DNA from: Chakrabartyella piscis
GTDB taxonomy: Bacteria > Bacillota > Clostridia > Lachnospirales > Anaerotignaceae
NCBI GenBank assembly: GCA_030067835.1
Contig: CP092441.1
Location: 1,550,001-1,614,000 of the forward strand
Reading direction: 5' to 3'
Length of the DNA stretch: 64,000 bases
Each line of letters starts with the position of its first letter. Position 1 is the stretch's first letter. The notes beneath the pieces were generated by a model, which saw nothing but the letters and a program-made list of their open reading frames with translations, made no database searches and was not told where the DNA came from. This document shows, piece by piece, positions 17,469 to 27,363 of this stretch. A program made the translations under genes and the position numbers.

Positions 17469-17942
17469 ATGGCTGAACAAACTGCATTATATCGAAAAAG
17501 ATACGTACCTGCGGAAATAATTCATTTGAAAGATGATGAAATATTATTGCAAACAGAAGATATTCTCATCACTAAATGGAAGGTTCTCAAGCCAAAGGCA
17601 AACTTTGACAATGGATATTCCTGCTATTTTTTGAAAGAAGGATATAAAGTTAGCAAATTTTTGCAAAAAGATACATTGCTTTTTTACTATTGTGATATCA
17701 TAGATACTGAGTTCCAGACAGAAACCAATTCTTATATTTTTACAGATTTATTGGTGGATGTAATTGTTCATGAAGATGGTAAAACAGAAATTTTGGATAT
17801 GACAGAATTGGCAGATGCATTGTCAGAAGGTATCATCACACCAAAAGTGGTGGAAATGGCTTTGCGTCAAATGGACCAATTGTTGCAAGTGATTTATGCA
17901 GGAAAGTTTTCAGATTTGATACAAAATTTTGAAGGTAGGTAA
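17469..17942 (+). CDS. DUF402 domain protein
   Basis: 157 residues from the ATG at 17469, after AAAGGAGG. It is a DUF402-type beta-barrel with conserved features: YCDIIDTEF near residue 77, FTDLLVDVIVHEDGK near 95-109, and a C-terminal helical region. Some relatives hydrolyse nucleoside tri- or diphosphates using clustered acidic residues; whether this one does is unknown. It precedes radC by 5 bp and is likely co-transcribed. Confidence 0.8.
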   Translation: MAEQTALYRKRYVPAEIIHLKDDEILLQTEDILITKWKVLKPKANFDNGYSCYFLKEGYKVSKFLQKDTLLFYYCDIIDTEFQTETNSYIFTDLLVDVIVHEDGKTEILDMTELADALSEGIITPKVVEMALRQMDQLLQVIYAGKFSDLIQNFEGR

Positions 17943-17947
17943 GTTGT

Positions 17948-18628
17948 ATGGCAACTGTACATGATGGACATAGAGAACGTATGCGACAACGATTTTTGGC
18001 AGAAGGTGGTTCTAATTTCCAAGACCACGAATTGCTGGAAATGCTGTTGTATTATGTGGTGACTAGAGCAAACACAAATGAACAAGCACATAAGATGATT
18101 CAGGAATTTGGCAGTCTTTCTATGTTGATGGAAGCAGATCCTTATGATATTTCTAGGTTGTGCAATGTCAAATTACCAACAGCAATTTTAATGTCATTGC
18201 AAAGAGAAATTTCCATACGTTGTGCACAAGAGAAATTAAAAGTACGTCCAGTGTTGGATTCTGTACAAAAATCAAAGGAATATTGCACCATTTTATTGAA
18301 TGGTAGATTGACAGAAAATTTTTATGTGGTATGCTTGGATGCACGTAAGCGTGTGACCCATTTTGCAAAAATTGCAGAAGGCACCATTCAGCAAGCAGTG
18401 GTACATCCAAGAATGGTTATGGAAGCTGTTATCAAATATAGAGCAGCATCTGTCATTTTGGCACATAATCATCCAGATGGCACCTGTAGACCTTCTTTTT
18501 CAGATATAGAATTGACCAATGATTTGCGTAATCTACTGAAACAAATTGATGTAGATGTGGTGGATCATCTCATTGTTGCAGAAAACGAAGCATATAGTTT
18601 TGTGGAAAATGGATTTTTGAAAGAATAA
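17948..18628 (+). CDS. radC: RadC family protein (JAB/MPN domain)
   Basis: 226 residues. The N-terminal part is helical with a helix-hairpin-helix-like region (GHRERMRQRFLAEGG). The C-terminal half is the JAMM-type RadC domain with LAHNHPDGTCRPSFSDIELT, which has the HxH and distal aspartate of the zinc site. The historical DNA-repair role is doubtful; the biochemical activity is unresolved in the family. It follows the DUF402 gene closely. Confidence 0.92.
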   Translation: MATVHDGHRERMRQRFLAEGGSNFQDHELLEMLLYYVVTRANTNEQAHKMIQEFGSLSMLMEADPYDISRLCNVKLPTAILMSLQREISIRCAQEKLKVRPVLDSVQKSKEYCTILLNGRLTENFYVVCLDARKRVTHFAKIAEGTIQQAVVHPRMVMEAVIKYRAASVILAHNHPDGTCRPSFSDIELTNDLRNLLKQIDVDVVDHLIVAENEAYSFVENGFLKE

Positions 18629-18674
18629 AATCTTTGCAGCAATTCAAAAATACAACATATTGTGAGGTGCAATC

Positions 18675-20053
18675 ATGAACATATTGGTTTTAAATGGTAG
18701 CCCAAAAGGAAATAGAAGCGTCACATATCAAACCATAAAGTTTATGGAAGTTCAGAACAAAGAACATGTTTTTGATGTGTGCAATGTGGGTGTTACCATT
18801 AAAATATAGAAAAAAATGCAAATGGTGCACTGGATCAAGTGAAAGAACAGTTGCAAAAAGCCAATTTGATTATATTTGCATATCCTGTGTATACATTTAT
18901 GGCACCATATCAGCTCCATAGATTTATTGAGTTGATGAAGGAAATGGATATAGACTTTAGTACAAAATTTGCAGCACAAGTTAGTACTTCCATGCATTTT
19001 TATGATACAACTGCACATAGATTCATCAAAGAAAATTGTTTGGATATGCAGTTCAAATATGCTGGTGGTTTGTCTGCAAAAATGGAAGATTTACTGGAAA
19101 AACAAGGACAAAAAGAAGCATTGGATTTCTTCAAAAAATTGATGTTTGATGTCAAACACAATATTTATCAGCAAGAAAAAGTTCCAGTTACTATAAAAAA
19201 AGAAAGCATCTATGAAAAATCTTTACCCATAAGAGCAAAAAAAGCAAACAAACAAGTAACTGTCATTACAAATGTAGCAGCAGATGATTTGAACTTACGC
19301 AATATGATAGATGATTTTGTATCTGCAATGGCGTATGAAGTAAAAGTATTCAATGTACGTGAATTTGCATTTACTGGTGGATGTATCAGCTGTTTTCGTT
19401 GTACAATAGATGGAACTTGTATTTATAAGGATGGGTTCCAAGAAGTTTTGAGAAATGAAATTTGCACATCTGATGCAATTGTATACGCATATACCATAGA
19501 AAATCATTTTACACATTCTAGTATGAAGTGTTATGATGATAGACAGTTCTGTAATGGACATAGACCCGTCAACAGAGGAAAATGTACAGGTTATATCATC
19601 AGTGGCAGCTATAGCCAAGAAAGCAATTTGCGTGTCATATGTGAAGCAAGAGCTGAAGTCAGTGGTATGTATAATGCTGGTGTGGCAACAGATGAGTTGG
19701 ATACAGCTTTGTCCATTAACCAATTGGCAAAATCACTTTCTTATTCTTTGGATCACAATATCAAAGCACCAGCAAACTTCTATGGTGTTGGTGGTATGAA
19801 AGTATTTCGAGATTTAATCTATGTGATGAAAGGTTTTATGAAAGAAGATCATAGATTCTATAAATCAGAGGGAATGTACGATTTCCCACAAAAAGAAACA
19901 AAGAAAATAGCACAGATGTATCTGGTTGGAGCTGCAATGGCAATTCCATCTATCCAGAAAAAGATAATGAGCAATATGAACGAATATACGATAGAACCAT
20001 ATCGTCGGTTGATTGCATCAGCAGAACAAAGAAATAAGGATAAAATAGAGTAG
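18675..20053 (+). pseudogene. Two-module flavodoxin/iron-sulfur flavoprotein gene, frameshifted
   Basis: The N-terminal piece starts at 18675 (MNILVLNGSPKGNRS, a flavodoxin-type phosphate loop) and stops at TAG 18807-18809. The rest continues in another frame to 20053 and reads FAYPVYTF and APYQLHRFIELMKE. Adding one A to the AAAA run at 18801-18804 joins the frames as TIKNIEKNA. The second module has CISCFRC near the middle, like FMN or iron-sulfur reductases. It could be a real disruption, an assembly error in a homopolymer, or a downstream GTG start at 18839 giving 404 residues that lack the FMN loop. It lies between radC and the PspC gene. Confidence 0.75.
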
Positions 20054-20064
20054 GAGGGAAGTAT

Positions 20065-20286
20065 ATGGAAAAACGTTTGTATCGCTCCAGCACAAATGTA
20101 AAAATATCAGGCGTATGTGGTGGTATTGGAGAATTCTTCAATATCGATCCAACATTGATTCGCTTGCTTTGGATATTGGTATCTTTGATGACAGGTGTTG
20201 TTATAGGAGCAATTGCATATGCCATTTGCGTTTATGTGATTCCTGTGGACACAGGCATGATTGATGGCAAGTATACAGAAAAATAA
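20065..20286 (+). CDS. PspC domain protein
   Basis: 73 residues, start after GGAGGGA. It is a single PspC domain: RLYRSSTNVKISGVCGGIGEFF followed by the membrane helix LLWILVSLMTGVVIGAIAYAICVYVIP. PspC proteins sit in the membrane and take part in envelope-stress sensing. It follows the frameshifted flavoprotein by 11 bp and precedes trpS. Confidence 0.9.
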   Translation: MEKRLYRSSTNVKISGVCGGIGEFFNIDPTLIRLLWILVSLMTGVVIGAIAYAICVYVIPVDTGMIDGKYTEK

Positions 20287-20325
20287 CAAAAATCATATAT
20301 TATTGGGAGTTGAAAGGAGAAACAC

Positions 20326-21330
20326 ATGGCAGAGGATAAAAAAAGGATTTTCAGTGGAATGCAACCATCTGGTTTGATTACACTTGGCAACTATTTGGGA
20401 GCACTCAACAACTGGACAAAATTGCAAGATGATTACGATTGTTTGTATTGTATCGTAGATATGCATGCAATTACAGTGCGTCAAGATCCAGCAAAACTCA
20501 GAAAACAATCCAGAGATTTGTTGACACAATATTTGGCAGTTGGTTTGGATCCAGAAAAAAATACAATTTACTACCAATCTCATGTGTCTCAACATGCGGA
20601 GCTTGGTTGGATTTTGAACTGTTTTACTTATATGGGTGAGCTGAATCGTATGACACAATTCAAAGACAAATGTGCAAAACATGCAGATAACATCAATGCA
20701 GGCTTGTACACATATCCTTCTTTGATGGCAGCAGATATTTTGTTGTACCAAGCAGACCTTGTACCAGTTGGTGAAGACCAAAGACAACATTTGGAATTGA
20801 CACGTGACATTGCACAACGTTTCAATGGTGTATATGGTGATGTGTTCACAGTGCCAGAGGGTTACATCAGTAAAGTTGGTGCAAAAATCATGGCTTTGCA
20901 AGAACCAGAACGCAAAATGTCCAAATCTGATGAAAATAAAAACAATACCATTCTTTTGATGGATGAACCAGCTGTCATTATGAACAAAATGAAACGTGCT
21001 ATGACAGATTCTGAAAATGAAGTGCGTTTTGCACCAGAAAAACCAGGTATCTCCAATTTGTTGGGTATTTACTGTGCAGTGACAGATACAAAAATGGCAG
21101 ATGCAGAACGTGAATTTGCAAATGTAGGTTATGGTACTTTCAAAACAGCTGTTGGAGAAGCGGTTGTGGCACAATTGGAACCAATCCAAAAACGTGTTCA
21201 TGAAATTGAAGCAGATAAAGCATATTTGGATGCAGTCATCAAAAATGGTGCAGAAAAAGCAAATTACATTGCAACCAGAACCTTGTCCAAAGTGCAGAAA
21301 AAAGTCGGATTCCCACCAAGAATTCGTTAA
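20326..21330 (+). CDS. trpS: Tryptophanyl-tRNA synthetase
   Basis: 334 residues, AAAGGAG before the ATG. Class I synthetase that charges tRNA-Trp. The HIGH-like motif is within GMQPSGLITLGNYLGAL (residues 7-23) and the KMSKS loop is KMSKSDENK near 202. The tryptophan pocket segment YQADLVPVGEDQRQHLELTRD is present. There is no T-box leader in the short gap upstream, so regulation by uncharged tRNA is not indicated. Confidence 0.96.
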   Translation: MAEDKKRIFSGMQPSGLITLGNYLGALNNWTKLQDDYDCLYCIVDMHAITVRQDPAKLRKQSRDLLTQYLAVGLDPEKNTIYYQSHVSQHAELGWILNCFTYMGELNRMTQFKDKCAKHADNINAGLYTYPSLMAADILLYQADLVPVGEDQRQHLELTRDIAQRFNGVYGDVFTVPEGYISKVGAKIMALQEPERKMSKSDENKNNTILLMDEPAVIMNKMKRAMTDSENEVRFAPEKPGISNLLGIYCAVTDTKMADAEREFANVGYGTFKTAVGEAVVAQLEPIQKRVHEIEADKAYLDAVIKNGAEKANYIATRTLSKVQKKVGFPPRIR

Positions 21331-21487
21331 AATATAGTAGTTTTGTGTGAAAAATTGGTCTTTTTTACGCAAATAAAGATATTTTTTGTATACAGGAAGT
21401 TAATTGTTTATTTATGTCACGTTCATACTTTGTTCAAAACAGTGATGTATAATTGATATAATTCAAACAATGACTGGAGGAATGCAT

Positions 21488-23059
21488 ATGAATGAATTTG
21501 AAGAAAATGAAGTGATGCAAAATGATGCAGAATCAAAAGAAAGTACAAATATAGAAGTGGTAAAAGAAAATGAAACAGTTCAAGAGGTAAAAGTAGTTGA
21601 AGTTGAAGAAATTAAAGCTGAAGAAATCAAAGTCGAAGAGTTTGTACAAGAACCAATTGTAGAAACTTATCCGGAAGAAAAGTATGAAATGCCAACAAAA
21701 GTGGCAGATACAGCTCATGAAGTGGAACCAAAGTTTTTACAACAAAAGGTGGATTTTTCTGAAAATCAAGTGATTACAGAAGAAATCAAAGAACAAAAAG
21801 CGGAACAAGAAGTGGTTGCAGCAACAAAACCAGAAGCTGGAAAATCTGAAACCTATGCAGAAAAAGCAAAAGAATACTACTATGAAGAAAAGGTGAAAAA
21901 AGCACCCAAAAAGTCCAGAAGTTGGGGCAAATTTATTGTAGGATGTTTGTTGGTCAGCTTGGTTGGTGGTACCAGTATTGGTGCTGGTTATGGCTTGGTG
22001 CAATCGGTTATGAAGGAACAACCTTCTGTGACCATTACACAAGCTCCTGTAGCGGTGGAAGCAACATCTGATGGAAGTGCAAGCATGTCTTCTGTGGACA
22101 TTGTCAAAAGCATCAAACCATCGGTTGTAAGTATCTCTACAACTATTGTTTCTACAGCTCCTTATTTTGGATCTTTTTCCATTCCATATGAAGCAACAGG
22201 TGCTGGTAGCGGTGTTATTTTCTATGGTGATGAAGAAAAAATTGCAATTGCAACCAACAACCATGTAATCGAAGGTGCAACTACAATTTACGTATCCATT
22301 ACAGATGATGAAACAGGCGATGTGCTTTCTGTACCAGCTAAGGTTGTGGGTACAAAAGCAGAATCTGACTTGGCAGTGATCACAGTTTCTTGGGAAGATT
22401 TGCAAACAGCAGGTATCTCAAATATAACAGTGGCACAATTTGGTGATTCCAGTCAATTGGAAGTTGGCGAATTTGTCATCGCCATTGGAAATGCTATGGG
22501 TATGGGACTTTCCGCAACAGATGGTATGATCAGTATGACAGAACAAACCATTGTAGTAGATGACATTGAGTTGGAAGTGATCCAAACCAGTGCTGCAATC
22601 AACAGTGGCAATAGTGGTGGCGCTTTGGTCAATAGCAAAGGTGAAGTCATTGGTATCAATACAGCAAAATTCAATTCTTCTATGGCAGAAGGTATGGGAT
22701 ATGCAATTCCATCTGATGTGATTGCTCCAATTGTAGAAGAATTGTTGGAAAATGGAACTGCACCACAACCATTCATTGGTATTGTTGGTACAGGGATTAC
22801 AGAAGACAATGCTACTTTGTATCGTTTGCCAGTAGGCGCTTTGATTATGGAAGTGACTGAAGGTGGACCAGCAGAAGAAGCAGGTGTTTTGGTTGGTGAT
22901 GTGGTTACAGAATTTGATGGCAAAACCATTATGGATATGAGCGCTTTGGCAGATGCTGTGGCAGAAGCAGAAGTTGGCTCTAAAGTTAACATACATGTGA
23001 TTCGTGATACAGACCAGTCCATTGACTTAACCATTGTCATTGGCGATAAAAATGAATAA
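21488..23059 (+). CDS. HtrA/DegP-like membrane-anchored serine protease
   Basis: 523 residues from the ATG at 21488; GGAGG lies seven bases before it. A long acidic and lysine-rich cytoplasmic region (1-147) precedes one membrane helix (about 148-170). The trypsin-like domain has His259 (NNHVIEG), Asp294 (AESDLAVI) and Ser376 (NSGNSGGAL). A single PDZ domain follows (about 420-515). The family degrades or refolds misfolded exported proteins. The 150-residue charged head is unusually long. The neighbouring two-component system could be linked to envelope stress, which is inference. Confidence 0.92.
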   Translation: MNEFEENEVMQNDAESKESTNIEVVKENETVQEVKVVEVEEIKAEEIKVEEFVQEPIVETYPEEKYEMPTKVADTAHEVEPKFLQQKVDFSENQVITEEIKEQKAEQEVVAATKPEAGKSETYAEKAKEYYYEEKVKKAPKKSRSWGKFIVGCLLVSLVGGTSIGAGYGLVQSVMKEQPSVTITQAPVAVEATSDGSASMSSVDIVKSIKPSVVSISTTIVSTAPYFGSFSIPYEATGAGSGVIFYGDEEKIAIATNNHVIEGATTIYVSITDDETGDVLSVPAKVVGTKAESDLAVITVSWEDLQTAGISNITVAQFGDSSQLEVGEFVIAIGNAMGMGLSATDGMISMTEQTIVVDDIELEVIQTSAAINSGNSGGALVNSKGEVIGINTAKFNSSMAEGMGYAIPSDVIAPIVEELLENGTAPQPFIGIVGTGITEDNATLYRLPVGALIMEVTEGGPAEEAGVLVGDVVTEFDGKTIMDMSALADAVAEAEVGSKVNIHVIRDTDQSIDLTIVIGDKNE

Positions 23060-23072
23060 TTAGTAATCAAAA

Positions 23073-23103
23073 TGAGGCGGTGTACTTGGTGCATCGCCTT
23101 TTG
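23073..23103 (+). terminator. Terminator after the HtrA gene
   Basis: GGCGGT pairs with ATCGCC (one G-T pair) and is followed by TTTT. Confidence 0.55.
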
Positions 23104-23222
23104 TGTACAAAATTCTACAAAACTTTTATAAGATGGTAGAATCATATTGTAGTTTGGATGGAAAAATGGTAGGATATACTATAGGGCATAATAGGGAAAT
23201 TGTATTTATAGGAGGGGAAATA

Positions 23223-23921
23223 ATGTATAGCAATTTGAATATTTTGGTTTGTGATGATGATCATGAAATTGTAGATGCAATTGAAATATATTTGAAACAA
23301 GATGGATTCAATGTAATCAAAGCTTATAATGGTGTAGAAGCATTGGAGGTATTGGAACACAATGAAATTCATTTGATCCTATTGGATATTATGATGCCAC
23401 AAATGGATGGTTTGAATGCAACAGTTCGCATTCGTGAAACTTCCAATATTCCAATTATCATTTTGTCTGCAAAATCAGAAGACACCGACAAAGTTTTGGG
23501 TCTTAATTTTGGTGCAGATGATTACATTGTAAAACCATTCAATCCATTGGAATTGTCTGCTCGTGTCAAAAGCCAAATGCGTCGTTATACAGCTCTTGGT
23601 AGCATTGCAGAAAAAAGCAATGTCATTCGTATTGGCGATTTGGAATTGGACAAAGATGGAAAAGAAGTGCGTGTAGGTGGAGAACCTGTCAAATTGACTG
23701 CAACAGAATATGGTATTTTGCAACTCTTAATGGAAAATGCAGGTAAAGTATATTCCATTGATCAAATTTATGAAAAAGTTTGGAATGAATTATCATTTGC
23801 ACCAGAAAACACGGTATCTGTACACATCAGAAGAATTCGAGAAAAAATAGAAATCAATCCAAAAGAACCAAGATACTTGAAGGTGGTGTGGGGTATTGGC
23901 TACAAAATCGAAAAAATTTAA
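23223..23921 (+). CDS. OmpR/PhoB-type response regulator
   Basis: 232 residues from the ATG at 23223, after ATAGGAGGGG. The receiver domain has the acidic pair DDD near residue 10, the phosphorylation aspartate in LLDIMMPQMDG near 54, and the conserved lysine in VKPFNPLEL near 104. The C-terminal winged helix (TATEYGILQLL, ENTVSVHIRRIREKI) binds DNA. It overlaps the kinase gene by 26 bases, indicating a paired system. Confidence 0.93.
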   Translation: MYSNLNILVCDDDHEIVDAIEIYLKQDGFNVIKAYNGVEALEVLEHNEIHLILLDIMMPQMDGLNATVRIRETSNIPIIILSAKSEDTDKVLGLNFGADDYIVKPFNPLELSARVKSQMRRYTALGSIAEKSNVIRIGDLELDKDGKEVRVGGEPVKLTATEYGILQLLMENAGKVYSIDQIYEKVWNELSFAPENTVSVHIRRIREKIEINPKEPRYLKVVWGIGYKIEKI

Positions 23922-26118
23922 GCGAAAATGGAAGATATTTGCCATAATTATCCTATTCGCATGTTCCATTGCAGATTTTCTTTGTGCTATGACAGCGGTA
24001 AACATTGCAAAAAGTTGGAGCAAAGATATCATCGAAGTAACATCCTATTATGAAACAACAGAATTTAAGGATATATTCAGTGAATATATTGACGTTTTGT
24101 TGCAAACAGAATTGTTTTTTCAGTCAGAAGAAGAAATTACAGCTGGTAATGTTGTAGATGATGCAGAATTATTGGATAGTTTCAAAAAATATTATGGCAT
24201 TGTTGATGGCATCATCACAAATAATACTATCATCAATGAAACTTACGATGGTATTATCATCAGTGGAGATATCCCTGAATATTTAGAAGATAATTTTGAG
24301 GAATATGAGGTTTTGGTGGAAACACGATTGCCATTGTATCGCAAAATGTATATTCAAAACCAAGTAGATCAATTTCGTGCATATGAGCGTATTTTGGATG
24401 ATGCACACAATTTTTTATATTATATTGAAAATGGCTCTGGAGAAATTGTGGCAAGCAATGCAACCTTGGGGGATGTGTCTGGCTTAGAAAATGGACTGAT
24501 TGTATCGTCTGGTTTCCTCAGTGGTTCTCTTGCAGGCGAAGAATTTGCTTTTGCTGAAAAATTTATGGACAATCGTGAATGCAAAGTGTATGTTGGTATG
24601 GCAGATACTTTGGAAACTGGTGATGATTTCTACGATTTGTGGCAGGAATATGTCTTTGCAAAAACCAGTATGCCATATTTATTTGGAGTTGCGACCCTTG
24701 CATCTTTTGTGGCATTGTATTGTGTCATTTATTTGCTTCGTGTAGCGGGTCAGGAACGCAAAGGTGGAGAAATTCAATATTATTGGATGGATAAAATTTA
24801 CAACGAGGTACATTTTGCCCTTGTATTTGTATACCTGTTTTGTGGAACATTCTTTGGTGCAGGCATTTTACAATATATTTTAGAAGAACCAACATTCTTT
24901 TGGGTTTATATTTTGACTACAGTTCTAGCGTTAATTTATCTATTTGGTGTGGGAATTGTACTCAGCTATTTGTTGTCCATTATGCGACAAATCAAAGGAC
25001 GTTGCTTCTTCTACAATACATGGATTGGTTCTTCAATAAGAAGAATTACAGACTTGTTTACAGGCAAAACCTTCCGTGGTTGGATGGTATTCACTATGCT
25101 TTGTTATGGGCTCATCAATTGCGTTTTGATGGGTGGTGCTGTTTTAGCAGCTCATGATGGACTTTTGCGAACAAGCTTTTTGTTGGTATTTGCAATTTTG
25201 GCATTCAATACAATGTGCATTTATTTGTTTATTCGAGGACTTCGTTCTTTGAAAAAAATCATGATATCTGCAAAGGAAACTTCAAAAGGGAATTTTGAAT
25301 ACCAGTTGGATTTGGATGAAATATCACCATCATTTTTAAATTTTGCAACAGATGTAGCACACATTCAAGATGGTTTGAAAAATGCAGTGGAAGAAGCCAT
25401 CAAAGGTGAACGTATGAAATCAGAATTGATTACAAATGTGTCCCATGACTTGAAAACACCACTGACATCCATTATTTCTTATGTGGATTTGTTGCGTAAC
25501 GAAGAAATTGAAAATGAAACTGCTGAAAAGTATATTTCTGTTTTGTATGACAAATCCTATCGTTTGAAACAATTGATTGAAGATTTGATTGAAGCCAGCA
25601 AAGTTTCTTCTGGTAATGTTGCGGTGGATAAAACAAAGATAGAGTGTCGTCAATTGATGCACCAAGCTTTGGCAGAAATGGAAGAACGATTGGAAGCATC
25701 GGCACTCACCACAAAATTCACTTGTGCAGAGCCTGTATTTGTGGAAGCAGATGGTGGTCACTTGTGGCGTATTTTGGAAAACTTGCTTTCCAATGTAGTA
25801 AAATATGCAATGCCCAATTCTAGGGTATATGTTGAAATTTTTGAAGAAGGCGATATGGGTGTCATCATCATCAAAAATGTTTCTGCAACACCAGTGGAGT
25901 TTGATGAATCTGCATTGACAGAACGATTTGTTCGAGGAGATGCTTCTAGGACAACAGAAGGATCTGGCTTGGGACTTTCCATTGTTTTGAGTTTGGTTAT
26001 GGTACAAGATGGTACATTTGAAATCAATGTAGATGGTGATTTGTTCAAAACCATTGTATGTATGCCACTTTGGAAAGAAATGGAAGAAGATACAGAGGAT
26101 GATGCAGAAGAGGATTAA
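23896..26118 (+). CDS. Membrane sensor histidine kinase
   Basis: 740 residues from a TTG inside the end of the response regulator gene; no better start exists before the first membrane helix (about residues 14-35). A large extracytoplasmic domain (about 36-250) is followed by several helices to about 450, which is more than most kinases have. Then come a HAMP-like linker, the phosphoacceptor SHDLKTPL with its histidine near residue 516, and the ATPase motifs ENLLSNVVKYA and GSGLGLSI. It probably signals to the regulator at 23223-23921. The stimulus is unknown; the adjacent HtrA protease gene hints at envelope stress. Confidence 0.9.
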   Translation: MATKSKKFKRKWKIFAIIILFACSIADFLCAMTAVNIAKSWSKDIIEVTSYYETTEFKDIFSEYIDVLLQTELFFQSEEEITAGNVVDDAELLDSFKKYYGIVDGIITNNTIINETYDGIIISGDIPEYLEDNFEEYEVLVETRLPLYRKMYIQNQVDQFRAYERILDDAHNFLYYIENGSGEIVASNATLGDVSGLENGLIVSSGFLSGSLAGEEFAFAEKFMDNRECKVYVGMADTLETGDDFYDLWQEYVFAKTSMPYLFGVATLASFVALYCVIYLLRVAGQERKGGEIQYYWMDKIYNEVHFALVFVYLFCGTFFGAGILQYILEEPTFFWVYILTTVLALIYLFGVGIVLSYLLSIMRQIKGRCFFYNTWIGSSIRRITDLFTGKTFRGWMVFTMLCYGLINCVLMGGAVLAAHDGLLRTSFLLVFAILAFNTMCIYLFIRGLRSLKKIMISAKETSKGNFEYQLDLDEISPSFLNFATDVAHIQDGLKNAVEEAIKGERMKSELITNVSHDLKTPLTSIISYVDLLRNEEIENETAEKYISVLYDKSYRLKQLIEDLIEASKVSSGNVAVDKTKIECRQLMHQALAEMEERLEASALTTKFTCAEPVFVEADGGHLWRILENLLSNVVKYAMPNSRVYVEIFEEGDMGVIIIKNVSATPVEFDESALTERFVRGDASRTTEGSGLGLSIVLSLVMVQDGTFEINVDGDLFKTIVCMPLWKEMEEDTEDDAEED

Positions 26119-26193
26119 GCGATATTTGGTAATATATGGAATTTTCTGCAAAATTTTTTGTGAAATATTTTATAAAAATAGAATAAAATTATA

Positions 26194-26222
26194 CTGACAA
26201 ATTGCAAAAAATAAGGTATGAT
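26194..26222 (+). promoter_or_regulatory. Likely promoter of acp-rnc
   Basis: CTGACA (26194-26199) and TATGAT (26217-26222), spacer 17 bp, 40 bp before the acyl carrier protein start. Confidence 0.5.
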
Positions 26223-26262
26223 TATGAAAAAAAGAAAGATTAGTATTTTGGAGGATAAATAA

Positions 26263-26493
26263 ATGGACGAAAATAAAGTATTGGAAATCATTGCAGAGCA
26301 ATTGAGTGTTGAAATTGGCGTTTTGAGTGTGGAAACTGTATTTGCTGATTTGGGAGCAGACTCCTTGGATTTGTTCCAAATTATTTCTGCTTTGGAAGAA
26401 GAATTTGATATGGAATTTGAAAATGAAGATGCAGAAAACATCAAAACCATTGGTGATGCAATTGCACATATTCAAAAAGCGGTGGAAGCATAA
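26263..26493 (+). CDS. acpP: Acyl carrier protein
   Basis: 76 residues, acidic and helical, with the phosphopantetheine serine in GADSLD near residue 36. TTTGGAGG precedes the ATG. It carries growing acyl chains in fatty acid synthesis. As in many Firmicutes it directly precedes rnc, here with a 2-bp gap, but plsX and fab genes are not adjacent. The sequence is somewhat divergent, so a specialised carrier is possible. Confidence 0.9.
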   Translation: MDENKVLEIIAEQLSVEIGVLSVETVFADLGADSLDLFQIISALEEEFDMEFENEDAENIKTIGDAIAHIQKAVEA

Positions 26494-26495
26494 TT

Positions 26496-27191
26496 ATGAA
26501 TGCATTGCAATTGGAAAAATTAGAAGAAAAAATAGGATATGTATTTACGGATAAAGATCTTTTGACTTTGGCGTTGACACATAGCTCATATGCCAATGAA
26601 ATCAAAAAAAGAAGTCATGCCAATAACGAACGCTTGGAATTTTTGGGCGATGCTGTTTTGGATATGATTGTCAGTGAGTATATGTTTGTGCATTTTCCTG
26701 AAATGCCAGAAGGTGAATTGACAAAGCTTAGAGCAGCAATTGTGTGTGAATCTTCTTTGGCTGTTTTGGCACGTAAATTTGATTTGGGTCATTTTTTACG
26801 CTTAGGAAAAGGTGAAGAAACCACTGGTGGTCGTGGACGTGACTCCATTTTGGCAGATGCATTTGAAGCAGTGATTGGTGCAGTTTGCTTGGATGGTGGA
26901 ATGGAAGCAGTACGTGTCTATATCCTTGGTTTCATGGTGAAACAAATTGAGCACACCAAAAGCACATTCAAAAACTTGGATTGTAAAACACATTTGCAAG
27001 AAGTGATTCAAAAAATCAGTAAGGTTCCTTTGCAATATAAAATTGTAGATGAACAAGGTCCTGATCATAACAAAATGTTTGTATCAGTTGTGGAACATGA
27101 TGGCAAAGTTTTGGGTAGAGGAACTGGCAAAAGTAAAAAAGAAGCAGAACAAAGTGCAGCCAATAATGCATTGGAACAAATGAATGGTTGA
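26496..27191 (+). CDS. rnc: Ribonuclease III
   Basis: 231 residues. The catalytic signature NERLEFLGDAVLD is at residues 43-55, with the second acidic site DAFEAVIGAV near 126. The C-terminal double-stranded-RNA-binding domain (about 155-230) ends in SKKEAEQSAANNALEQM. It cuts structured RNAs including rRNA precursors. It follows acp by 2 bp and is closed by a terminator. Confidence 0.97.
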   Translation: MNALQLEKLEEKIGYVFTDKDLLTLALTHSSYANEIKKRSHANNERLEFLGDAVLDMIVSEYMFVHFPEMPEGELTKLRAAIVCESSLAVLARKFDLGHFLRLGKGEETTGGRGRDSILADAFEAVIGAVCLDGGMEAVRVYILGFMVKQIEHTKSTFKNLDCKTHLQEVIQKISKVPLQYKIVDEQGPDHNKMFVSVVEHDGKVLGRGTGKSKKEAEQSAANNALEQMNG

Positions 27192-27199
27192 TTTTCAAA

Positions 27200-27226
27200 A
27201 AGGACCTGTTTTCGGGTTCTTTTTTG
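27200..27226 (+). terminator. Terminator after rnc
   Basis: GGACCTG pairs with CGGGTTC around a TTTT loop and is followed by six T. Confidence 0.75.
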
Positions 27227-27363
27227 ATGGAGATATCAAGTTGACACCAATCCATTTCCATCATATTCCCAAAGTGAAAAATATGTGAAATATGGGTGAA
27301 AGTCTTTCTTTTGCGTTCTATATGTGATAAAATGGGAACAAAAGTTCGTTTAGGAGGTGCAAA

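Noticed and set aside
18800..18810. Programmed -1 frameshift in the flavoprotein gene
   Set aside because: The site ATTAAAATATAG is not a standard slippery heptamer and has no evident downstream pseudoknot; a one-base deletion explains it more simply.
20293..21372. 359-codon open frame on the minus strand
   Set aside because: Antisense shadow of trpS; similar long shadows opposite etfA (48971-50068) and groEL (12207-13160) were rejected for the same reason.
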